A model generated the notes under the pieces. It was not told where the DNA came from. It worked only from the letters and a program-made list of their open reading frames with translations, and did not search any database. Shown here piece by piece: positions 1 to 8,746 of a DNA stretch of 22,217 nucleotides (its first letter is position 1; every line of letters begins with the position of its first letter). Source of the DNA: Pelagophyceae sp. CCMP2097. Taxonomy: Eukaryota > Sar > Pelagophyceae. The stretch spans positions 279,837 through 302,053 of the forward strand of contig MU657194.1 in NCBI GenBank assembly GCA_026770575.1, written 5' to 3'. The position numbers and the translations under genes were made by a program.

Positions 1-127
1 AAAGATAAGGAGGATTTGAAGGTTCAGCGATTAGTTAAATAATTTTAATTATTTACGTGGGCATTGCAATGGGATTTGGCTGTATCCTTCGGGTCCTCCG
101 TGTGCCTCCGGCGCGCTCTTGTAATAA
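1..127 (+). repeat. Dispersed repeat, copy 1
   Basis: This block matches, in the opposite orientation, 13847-13971 and 22110-22217 almost base for base, including the landmarks TTACGTGGGCATTGCAATGG and CGGGTCCTCCGTGTGCC. It starts at the first base of the window, so the repeat probably continues outside. In the 13.8-kb copy the matching sequence is followed by an A-rich tract and a tRNA-like segment, so this may be the distal part of a SINE-like element. It has no coding capacity that I can recognise. Confidence 0.9.
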
Positions 128-426
128 TTATTTACGTGGGCATTGCAATGGGATTTGTCTGTGAGGTGAAAGTTGATTATTTATATCCCGGGAAATAAGC
201 GCAGACGCGGAGCGGAGTACACCAGGCTGGCCGCCGGCCCTGATCAGGAGCGACGAGTTATGCAACTCGCCGGCGAGTTATGCAACTCATACTGTCTGTA
301 TCCTTCGCTCGAAGTCGGGTCCTCCGTGTGCCTCCGGCGCGCTCTTGTAATTAACTGGTATTTTACCTGGTATTATCCAGATTTTCAGCGACCACTCGGC
401 GCGCCCTCTGCGGGGGGTTCCTGAGG
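128..426 (+). repeat. Degenerate repeat fragments upstream of the RIIa-papain gene
   Basis: Bases 128-165 repeat the core at about 48-85 (TTATTTACGTGGGCATTGCA). Bases 296-351 repeat the segment at 81-127, but with a short insertion after TGTATCCTTC. Bases 176-192 resemble the end of the 25-bp inverted repeat found at 13811 and 14371 (TATTTATATCCCG). Two copies of the perfect hairpin GAGTTATGCAACTC lie at 255-268 and 275-288, with a 20-bp period. The stretch therefore looks like a pile-up of partial repeats that now forms the 5' flank of the next gene. I see no clear TATA box. Confidence 0.7.
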
Positions 427-1549
427 ATGGCGGAGCGGTACGTGGACCATCAGCAGGCTCGGTGGGAGGCGTATCTGGCCCGGCACGGTGTGGACAAACT
501 TCTTCGGGACCTCACGAGCGACCTTCTCGCGAACGAACCTCTTGACCCGAGGAGCTTCCTCATCGACAGCCTCCGCACCGGCCCGACCGCGAACGCGGCG
601 GGCAAGCGCAGATACGGTGCGCCGCCTCGATAGACAGGCCCCGTCGATCCCCGGCTAGGCTGGCGCCGCGACCTCTTCGACAGAGGCGTCGCAACCTTCG
701 ACGTCGCGGCGCTCGAAATCGGCGCCGGCAAGGCGCCAGAATCCCACGACCTCCGCGCGGCGGGGCCCACGCCGCCCCTGCTCGACCAGGGCTCCGTCGG
801 CGCAGGGGCGGCGTGCGCGGTGTTGACGGCGGTGGCCTTTGACGCCATGCGAAGAGGCGACGCGGTGCCCGATACGAGCTGCCTCTTCCTCTACTACAAC
901 GCGCGCGACCTCGACGGCGCGGTGGACGCTGATTGCGGGGCGACGATATCTCGCGCCGTCGAGGCGCTCAGCCGCTTTGGCGCGCCGCGCGATGCGGCGT
1001 CCACCGGAAAGGCGCAGTCAAAGGACCTTTGAGCTCTGGGGCACCGCATCAACGACGGGCCTCTGACTCGCGTCTCCGCAGGCCCGAGACGGCGTGGCCC
1101 TTCGTGCCGGGCCGGCTCTTCGAGCGGCCGGCTTTGACCGCCTACGAGGCGGCGGTGGCCATGACTGCCGAGCACAAGAAGCTCCCGAAGACCGAGGCGG
1201 CGCTATGCAGGGTGCTCTTCCTGGGTCTCGTGGTGCGTCGATGGCGGGGCGACCCGGACCGCCGCAGCAATGCTCACGCTAGGTCACTATTGGGTTTTCT
1301 GTGTACGAGGCCTTTGACGAGTCCGCGAGCCGTGGCGGCGCGATGGCCGTGCCCGAAGTGGGCGAGCGCGTGGTCGGCGGCCACGGCGCTATCGTCGTCG
1401 GCTACTGTCGAAGGCAGAGGCACGTCATCGTCCAAAACTCCTTTGGTTCAAAGTGGGGTGACGCCGGCTACTTTTACATGCCCTGGGACTTTTTCTTCTC
1501 GGAAGACGTCGACTGCTGGGTCGTCGAGGCCAAGCCAAACGACGCGTGA
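427..1549 (+). CDS. RIIa docking domain fused to papain-like (C1) domain, nucleophile lost
   Basis: Model: exons 427-616, 659-998, 1082-1211 and 1283-1549, giving 308 aa; all three introns are GT-AG and phase-consistent. Residues about 12-45 (YLARHGVDKLLRDLTSDLL, then DPRSFLIDSLR) fit the RIIa dimerisation/docking fold of PKA regulatory subunits and many axonemal proteins. The rest resembles C1 papain-like peptidases of the DQGxxGSC type. The active-site His (GGHGAIVVGY) and Asn (VQNSFGSKWGDAGYF) are present. The position of the catalytic Cys reads DQGSVGAGAACA, with Gly where Cys is expected, while flanking landmarks (FDAM, LFLYYNAR) stay in register. I therefore infer a pseudopeptidase that may serve as a docked scaffold. 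The in-frame TAG at 631 lies within the first 42-bp intron. The 3' end faces lipA, 119 bp away. Intron boundaries are inferred; the domain calls are firm. Confidence 0.8.
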
Positions 1550-1668
1550 ATGTGAGTGCCCGCCCACGGCGACTGCGCGCCCGGGCGCCCGCCGGAGTGT
1601 GTCTTGTAATCACCATGTCATGTACTGTTTCGGATCCGCGCGGCGCGGCGGGATGCTGGTTTGGGGTC

Positions 1669-3225
1669 TCAGGCGGCGATTTCCTCGGCTGGTCGCGCCT
1701 CTTGCCGCAGCTTCACGAGGTGTTCCAAGTAAAACTCGCCGGCCTTGTAGCTTGACCGCACCATCGGGCCCGACGCGCAGTACGCGAAGCTGCGTGAGGG
1801 TGATCCGACCGGCGCCGGCAAAGTCATCTTGAACGAGCCGCCAAAGTCTCGCCATAGAAAGAGCCGGCACGTCCCCTCCGAGAGGCGCCTCTCGCATCTC
1901 GAGAAAAGCGCACCCGAATTCGTCCTCAGCCTCCTTGCGCAGCTGCTCGAAGAATTCCGGCGTGACGTACTCGTGCACCGCCAGGTGGTTCTCCGTGGGT
2001 CGGAGGTACTGTCCGAACGTGAGCACGTCGCAGCCCACGGCGCGCAAGTCGCGCATCGTCTCGCGGATCTCGCCGTGCGTCTCGCCTAGCCCGAGCATGA
2101 CGGAGCTCCTACGTCAGCGTCGGATCGAATGCGTCAAAGTCGGAAAGAGACGCACTTGGTCAGCAGGCTCTTGGAGCCGCACGCCGCCTTGGCGTCGCGG
2201 AGGCACTTCAGCGACTGGTCGTACGTCGCGCGCCTGTCCCGCACGTACGGCGTCAGCCGCCGCACTGTCTCGATGTTGTGCGCCTACGCCGCCAAATTGG
2301 GTCGGAGGGTCGGGTGCGTGGCCTCTTTGGCGCGCAAACGCACGTAGACGTCGAGGCCCGAGTTTGCGAGCGTCGAGACCGAGGCCTACTCAAACGTCAC
2401 GCGCTCCTCGTCCAAAAAGGGACGGACCTCGTCGCCCTTGAAGTCGGAGACGAGGCACTCAACGAGCATGGAGGGCTTCAACTCTTTGAGGATCCGCACT
2501 GTCTTCGCAAAGTGCTCCGCGCCCCCATCCGGCAAATCGTCGCGGTCGACGGACGTCATCACCTGCGCCGCAGCGTCGCCGCGGCGCGCGGCATTCGCGG
2601 GCACGCACGATGTAGGTGACGCCCCATTCGGCGATGGCGGACGCCGCGCGAAAGGGTTCGTCGGCGTCGGGCGGGTCCGGCGTCTGCGACGTCTTTACGT
2701 TGCAGAAGCGGCAGCCGCGCGTGCACTCATCGCCGAGGAGCATGATCGTCGCCGTGCCGCTGTTCCTGCAAAGAAGGCTGCGGTCGAGCGGGAGGCCTCC
2801 GAAAGCGCGGCACCTCTTCAGAAGCGACGCCTCCAACGACTGCGATTTATCGGGCGCTCCAGATGAAGCGCTTACCAGCATTCGCCGACGTTTGGGCACG
2901 CGGCCTCGTCGCAGACGGTGTTCCTAGCGTAGGGCCGTCGGCGCGCGGTGCAAGTCGAGACTCCAATGCGTGCGCCGCGTACAGTTTGAGCGTCTCGACC
3001 GAAGCCCGGAGCTCCGCGTACCGCGTGCCTGTGATACGGCCTGTCGTCGTCGGCCCGCGCGGCGCGCGTCGACTCGGACGGCGGCGGCGGCGCACCTTCG
3101 CCGCCCGGCGCGGGGACGCGGAACCACGACGGCCGCGAGTCGGGCATGGGCCCGCCGACCTTGGGCGTCGCCAGCGGCGGCGCCAGCGCCGCCGCGCACC
3201 CGAGGAGCGTGAGGCGCAGCAGCAT
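1669..3225 (-). CDS. lipA: Lipoyl synthase, probably plastid-targeted
   Basis: This radical-SAM enzyme inserts two sulfurs into octanoylated lipoyl domains. Model (minus): 3225-3096, 3028-2983, 2923-2876, 2765-2609, 2562-2428, 2385-2344, 2283-2156, 2108-1914 and 1789-1669, giving 333 aa. All eight introns are GT-AG and every join restores the family sequence. Visible motifs are the auxiliary-cluster CX4CX5C ([12 protein letters not shown], residues 63-74), the radical-SAM CX3CX2C (CTRGCRFC, 89-96), [44 protein letters not shown] and the C-terminal RSSY (about 305-308). It is therefore complete and probably active. The start chosen gives [19 protein letters not shown], a hydrophobic secretory-type leader, which suggests a complex plastid rather than the mitochondrion; this is inference. 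The LipA identity is near certain. The upstream region is AT-rich from about 3480. Confidence 0.95.
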
Positions 3226-4012
3226 CCGCTCGAGTCGTCGGCGTCGGGACGTTTCGGCGATATATCTTCTCCTCAGGGGAGCCGCGTTCTGGAGGCCGCG
3301 GCGACGGCGCCGGGACGGCGGGCGCGCGCCGGCGAGGCCCGCGCGAGGCCTCGATCGGTCTCGGTGGCGCCACTACGGTCCACGGCGGCCCGCAGGGGCC
3401 GTCGACATTGGCGCCGTGCATGCGTGGGCGAAGCGGGAAGGGCGGTTGCGAGTGCGCGAAGTGATAAAGGCTCGTTACTAAACTGAATTGTATTGTAGGA
3501 ATTCCTCGAGAGGAAATTTAAAGAGCGCGTAATTAAGTTTCCACGAGTTTTCCCCACGATTTAAAGAATCAACATTTCATTCGAGTGTCCCCGAATTTCA
3601 TTTCATTTCTACTGCACTCTGTCTCCCCGTGGAATGTTGCGAGACTGCAAGTGAAGTTGAGGTTGCACGCGTCTCTCTACGCAAGAACGTGCTTACAATT
3701 TGTATGAGACGCAAGATCATTTTTGACCCTGATTCGAGGTTCGCGCGATAGTTTTGAAAAATACGACCCTGTACGGTACTGTTGACCTTGGGGTTAGCCT
3801 ACCGAGGGAATCGCACCGGCCTCAGAGCATAACGTACGTCATGTGCTACCTCGACGTTAGATTGGTTTCTTCTGATAACGCAAACGCTGCTCGACTTGTT
3901 GCCTGTTGCACAAGTCGGGAACATTCCGAGATCGACCCTTCTTCGTTTCGGCGAAGCTTTGGAAGGGCTGCCATCGGTCTACAGATCGACAAGAGATTCT
4001 AAATCCCGTAGA
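3226..4012. other. Intergenic spacer between lipA and the kinase gene
   Basis: The first 250 bases remain GC-rich and probably hold the lipA 5' region. From about 3480 the composition turns distinctly AT-richer than the coding DNA. The palindrome AGGAATTCCT lies at 3497-3506; the same 10-mer recurs at four other repeat-rich places in the window. I see no convincing gene, RNA gene or terminator here. The last part should be the 3' flank of the kinase gene, which ends at 4013. Confidence 0.5.
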
Positions 4013-6938
4013 TTACGAGATGAGGCAGCCCACGGACGCGTCGCGGTCGAATGAGGACGCGCGCCGTTTGCGTGGCGCGGCTGCGGCAGGTCGGACCGTC
4101 GGCGGCGCCGAATGGCGCGCCCCCGGCGCGGCGTCGGGCACCGGGTCGACGTCGGGCGCGACGCGGTAGGACCGGCCGCCGGACGCGCCTGGCTTGAAGC
4201 CCGTCGTCAGCTTTGTGCCTCCGGGCGAGGGCGTGCGCGTCGCGGCATTCGGCGACCGCGCGCCGTTTGGTGTGCGCGCATTGGCGACAGGCGACCGCGC
4301 GGCGCCGCGCGGCGTCGCGGGCTTGCAGTTCTCCGGCTGCGGGCTCGGCCGCCTGGCAGATAGGCCCCTGGCCGAAAGGCCACGCGAGAGACCGCGGGGC
4401 CAGAACGCAGCTTCTGGCGACACCTGCGGCGACTCCACGTCCTCGATGAGCGGGTAGGCGGCGACGGCGGCGGGCTCGACGTAGCCCGGGAGCGGCGCGT
4501 CCTCCTCTGAGACGCGGCGGATGACTGCGCTGTCGAGTCTTTGCGCGTTTGGCACGGGCGTCTGCGCACTCAAGAGCTGCGCCCTCAAGACGTCGGCCAT
4601 GGCGATTCTCAAAACGCTTGCGACTTCGAGATGTTTTTCTCGCATCGCGTCTGCTAAAGCGGTGTTGCCCCAGCGGTCCCTTAAAGTGGAATCGGCGCCG
4701 CGCGCGACCAAGAACTCTGTGCACTTTGTGTGACCCTCGCACGCCGCTAAATGAAGAGCAGTCCTTCTGTCATAATCCCCGGCGTTGACGTCCGCCCCGG
4801 CGTCGCACATGCACCGGAGACGTTCGACGTCGCCGGCGCAAGCGGCGTCGCACAGCTTGGCCGCCGCCGCGGTCCCGTCGAAGGAGACGCGCGCTCTAGC
4901 ACCCGTGTGGCGGTCCTCGCCCGACGCGCCTCTTGCTAAAAGATTGCGCGCGACGGCGTAGCGCTGCTCTCTGATGGCATCTTGGAGAGCAGTGCCCCCC
5001 CAGCGGTCGGCCAAATCCGGGTTTGCGCCGCGGTCCAACAGAAAATCGACGGCGGCGGCGCGGCCCTCGCTCGCGGCTAAATGCAGGGCCGTCCGCCGAT
5101 CATAATCTGCGGCGTTGACGCGCGCGCCCAGCGAGAATAGACGCTTCAAAGCCTCGCAGTCGCCAGCTCGGGCCGCCTCGCAGAGCATGGCAGTGGCCAC
5201 GGCCGCGTCGTCTCCGCATCGTAAAGAATCGTCGTACGACGACAACCGCGCCTGCAGAGGGCCGTAGACCGGGGAGAAGGGCGCATTTTGCGGCTCGTCT
5301 TCGTAGACCGCCTCTAAAGAAAGCGAGGGCCTGCGGACGTCCTCCTCGCCAGCCAAAGTAAAGGCTTCAAAGCCCGCCGTCAACTCGGCGCGGATGCCGC
5401 CCGCGCCGTTCTTCTCCACCAAGCCCTTGCCCGCGCCGCCGTCGAGAAGCATCGAACCGTGGAGCAGGTGGTCGCGCGGCACCAGCGGCGCCACGAGCTT
5501 CTTTGCGAGGAGAGCTTCCCAATTCAGTTCGTCGAACCAGGCGTGCTTTTGGATGTCGCGCCACCCGCCGGCGCCGCAGCCCAACCTCTTGGTCGGCTTC
5601 CTCACGAGGAGAGAGAGGCAGATGCCTCTTGCGGCGGGCGTGAGGCGGTCCCCACCTTTAAGGCATGGAGTCCCGTCTCGAATGAGGTCCATCAGCGCGG
5701 GGAGGTCGTTTGCGACAAAGGGCGGCTGGCCAGTCAAGATCTCCACGAGGAGGCACCCGAAAGCCCACCAGTCGACTGAGATACCGTACGGCTGCCGGCC
5801 GACGATCTCCAGCGCTAAATATAAAGGTGTACCACAAAAAGTCCCCGCCGGCTGCGGCCTTGCTTGTTTCCGCCGCCGCTTGCGCGCCGCCGCCGCTTGG
5901 GCCGGCGGCGTGTTGTCCGCGGATGCCGGCTCGCGCTGCGGTTCGTCCCGAGCGTGCGGCCTCGTCGCGTCCGGCGCCGACGAAGGCCGGCCGCCGCGGA
6001 ATAAGGCGCGCGGCGACCCGAGGCTCGGGAACGCCGCGCCGGCGGCGGGCACCGGCGTCTCTGTGAGCTCGGCGAGGGCGAGGCGCGAGGCCTCGCAGGT
6101 GCAATCGGCCTTGCCGAGGGCGAAGTTCCGTTCGCTGCGCGCGGTAAACGGCGATTTGGTGCCGCTGCCGAGGGTCCCTCTTTCTGATGGCGACATTCCG
6201 GCGTCGTCGGCTTCGTCGTCGGATTCCTCGGGAATATGGACTTTCTTCGCCAAGCCGAAATCGCACAAGACCATGTACCCGTCCAACCCGAGCAGCACGT
6301 TCTCCGGCTTTAGGTCGCGGTAGACGACGCCCGCGTCGTGGACGTGTCCGAGAGCGAGGACCAGTTGCGCTCCGTAGAAGACACACCACGACTCATCGAA
6401 AGCCCCGTACCGCTCCAAATGCTGAAACCTAGATCAAAAGGTCAAACGCCGTACAATACGGGGGGAAACACTCACAGGTCGCCGCCTCCCACCCACTGCG
6501 TGACGAGGTATAAGCGGTGCTCGTCCTGGAAACTGTAGTACAACGTCAGGACAAATGGATGGTTCATCACTTTCAGAATCTTGTTCTCGTCGATCACGTG
6601 CGTCACCGCCTACGCAGCACCCTCGAAGACGCAACGCGGGCCATTCGACGGCCGAAATGGAAGGGCAAAAGGTACACGCGCCTGCGCGCCGCGGCGCAGC
6701 AGCTTCTCCTTGCCTGCAGCGGATGGTCATTTTCCGTTTCGCTGCGCGGCATCGCGGCGGCGGCGGCGTTGGACTCACGGATGAACTTGATGGCGTGCAA
6801 CTTGGCGTTGGAACTCTTGCGAGCCAACATCACCTTGCCGAACGTGCCCTCGCCGACCTTTTGCAGGAGCTCAAAGTCGCTCAGCGTGACGATCCCATTC
6901 TCCGGCCGAGGGCTACCCGCCGGGTCGACGTCGGCCAT
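4013..6938 (-). CDS. AGC-family Ser/Thr kinase with ankyrin repeats and CaaX box
   Basis: Model (minus): 6938-6779, 6713-6676, 6609-6476 and 6428-4013, giving 915 aa. Kinase landmarks: glycine loop GEGTFGKV (about 29-36), catalytic Lys in HAIKF (51), helix-C Glu in VIDENKIL, YRDLKPEN (about 148-155), DFGLAKK (about 167), CGTPLYLALE (about 309-318) and VDWWAFG. The YRD form and GTP-x-Y-L context indicate an AGC kinase, and FEAFT near residue 465 fits the AGC hydrophobic motif. About 133 residues, acidic then Ser/Pro-rich and ending in RKRRRK, sit between DFGLAKK and TFCGTP, where PKA has under ten. The usual APE is ALE. Two ankyrin modules follow (DYDRRTALHLAA and DRWGxTALxDA, each twice), then a disordered tail ending CLIS, a farnesylation-type CaaX box. 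The 38-nt exon is inferred from phase. An upstream ATG at 7151 would add 71 residues. Role inferred: membrane-anchored signalling kinase. Confidence 0.88.
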
Positions 6939-8168
6939 GGCAGGAAGCTTGGGCGTTTGCCGCGCTGGGGCGTCGGCTGCGCTGCTTCCCGCGCCGGGCC
7001 TTCGCCTGTGCGGGCCTTCTGCGCCGGCCGCCGCGCTCGCGGTCCCCGGGCGCCGAACGCCTGCTTCGCCGCCGGGTTCCTTTTCTGCGTCCCTTCTTGC
7101 GTCCCGGAGGCGATGGTCAGTGGTCACAACGACGTTGCAAGTATAGGTCACGTCTGGGAAAGTAAAATGGTAGCATTTTGAATTTTTAACCGCCGTCAGA
7201 TGATCAAGGGCAAGTCCAAAGTCACAGTGTGAAAGTCTAGGATCACGCCAAACTTTAGGAATTTCCTAGGAACGTGCTAAACTTTACCAGATCCGAAAAT
7301 TTAGCGTTTTGCCAGTGAGAGGAAGAAGTTATCGGACCTCTTTACCAAAACCAAAGATCTAAATAGGCCTGAATCCTTGCAACGGGGATTTCGCGTCGAC
7401 GAGCGGTGCTAAGGGGTGTTGGAAACGGGGCGGGTCGACGCGCGGTGGCGTCTACTTGGGCCTGGTCGAAAATTTTTGGCTCCATCGGCCGTCGTCGCGG
7501 CGCTGTAGGCGCTCCAGCTGGGGCGCGCGTAGGGGACCTCAGTGTCTCTCGGAGCGCTTCTCGCGAGGGCGGTCGCGGCTGTTTCGACGGCGCGGCCGAC
7601 ACTACCCGACACTCGCACCGTCCCTGGCGCGCAGCCCCGGCGCGCATCCCCGTAGTCGCGCGGGCGGGCGCGAAATCGCCGTGGCAAGGAATGGGGCCGA
7701 TTTAGGAAGTCGAAAAGCTTAAAGAGGTTCAAGTTAGGGATGTCGCTCGGCTGCAGTTGCTGGGGTAACTTACGCGACGCGTGTCGTGGACGAGTAGGGC
7801 GTGGACGGCGTGGACGAGCAGTGACTCGGACAAAGAGAGCTCCAAAGATTTCCGTAGAAAGAGGACATCGAGTATACCTGGCGGATGGGACGCGTCCGAC
7901 GAGGATGCGGGCCTACGGTGACCTCGCAGACGCGCACCGCAGACTCGGGGTCCCGCGCCGACGCCGGCCGCGGGCGCGGACCTGGGGACCCGACTTTCGG
8001 CTACAGGTTTGATCAAATCTCCGACCCTTAACCATGCGCCATTTCGGCGATAGTTCCAACACCCGCCGCCCGTCACGAACCGGGTGGACGCCGGACGGTG
8101 AAAGGTCCCTGCGGCCTCGGCCTCGGCCTCGGCCTCGGCCTCGGCGGCACCGCTGCTCGTGCGCCGCG
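6939..8168. other. Region without a confident gene
   Basis: Bases 6939-7151 may be the kinase 5' UTR or an N-terminal extension. Bases 7150-7340 are AT-rich and look like a promoter or spacer. Between about 7340 and 8030 both strands are open for stretches (for example a minus ATG at 7485 running to 7342, and plus frames from 7406 and 7740), but none shows a domain, family pattern or convincing splice-linked continuation. At 8115-8144 there are five tandem CCTCGG hexamers. Part of this stretch could be 5' exons of the repeat protein that follows; I cannot show it. Confidence 0.4.
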
Positions 8169-8537
8169 ATGCACCTCCTTGCCGGCGTGGGCAAGCCGCT
8201 CGACGCAGCGGCGCATCTGTTTTCCGGCGTGGGCAAGCCGCTCGATGCAGCGGCGCATCTGTTCGCCGGCGCGGCGAAGCCGTTCGACGCGGCGGCGCAC
8301 CTGCTCGCCGGCGCGGCGAAGCCGCTCACGGCGGCGCCGCTGCTTTTGCGCGGGGCAACGAACCTGCTCGCCGGCGCGGGGAAGCCGCTCGACGCGGGGG
8401 CCCTCGAGCGCTTGTCCGACGCCGTCGCGGAAGCGGTGCGGCTTCAGTTCACCATGCTCGACGCCGACGACGCGGCGTCGCAGCCCGGCGCCGTCGACGA
8501 AATCCTGCACGCGGCGCAGTCCAAGGCCCAGCTGTGA
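8169..8537 (+). CDS. Hypothetical protein with 14-residue tandem repeats
   Basis: I do not recognise a family. From ATG 8169 the frame encodes 122 aa, beginning with four to five copies of a 14-residue unit of the form HLxxGxxKPLDAAA (for example LFSGVGKPLDAAAH), followed by LERLSDAVAEAVRLQF and an acidic, Ala-rich end. The 42-bp DNA units start at 8184, 8226, 8268 and 8310, with a further copy at 8373. The same frame is open back to an ATG at 8034 through a low-complexity Arg-Pro stretch. The end is uncertain: a good donor, CT|GTGAGC at 8534, precedes the TGA, and splicing through a 19-nt micro-exon (8717-8735) to 8780 would join it in frame to the ankyrin protein downstream. It could therefore be the N-terminus of that gene. 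Confidence 0.45.
   Translation: MHLLAGVGKPLDAAAHLFSGVGKPLDAAAHLFAGAAKPFDAAAHLLAGAAKPLTAAPLLLRGATNLLAGAGKPLDAGALERLSDAVAEAVRLQFTMLDADDAASQPGAVDEILHAAQSKAQL
8184..8400 (+). repeat. 42-bp coding tandem repeat
   Basis: Four consecutive units start at 8184, 8226, 8268 and 8310, each with the core AAGCCGCTCGACGCAGCGGC or a close variant. A fifth copy starts at 8373 after a 21-bp interruption. The period is a multiple of three and the frame stays open, so selection on a protein repeat, or recent slippage in a coding sequence, is likely. Confidence 0.85.
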
Positions 8538-8746
8538 GCCGCAAGAGGCCACCGCTTTGCACGAGGCCGTCGCCTGCGCGCCGCAAACGCCGCCACCTCT
8601 AGGCCGGCGGCGCTCGCCTCGGTCGAAGAGGTGCGGGCTGGCCGAAGGGGGGCATCCTCAAGGTCGCCCTTGTGTCACGATACCAAAGGTCTTCCTTGCG
8701 TCACGCCAAGCGTTAGGCTGGCGCGGCCGCCGTGGGTGAGGGCACT

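Noticed and set aside
617..658. In-frame TAG at 631-633, suggesting a broken RIIa-papain gene
   Set aside because: A 42-bp GT-AG intron removes it and joins RRY to GWRRDLFD in frame, as expected for the start of this peptidase family.
933..1832. Long open frame on the plus strand (299 codons) over the RIIa-papain and lipA 3' ends
   Set aside because: Arg/Ser/Pro-rich composition without any family pattern, and it overlaps two well-supported genes in other frames; typical of high-GC shadow frames.
1914..3095. Repeated frame changes across lipoyl synthase, suggesting a pseudogene
   Set aside because: Each change coincides with GT and AG borders, and all joins restore LipA motifs with a total length divisible by three.
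7342..7485. Minus-strand 47-codon frame starting MEPKIFDQAQVDATARR
   Set aside because: No homologous pattern, no splice partners and equally open opposite strand; not enough to call a gene.
8184..8400. 42-bp periodic array considered as a CRISPR or satellite
   Set aside because: Units are contiguous without spacers and keep a coding frame; it is a protein repeat in a eukaryotic gene region.
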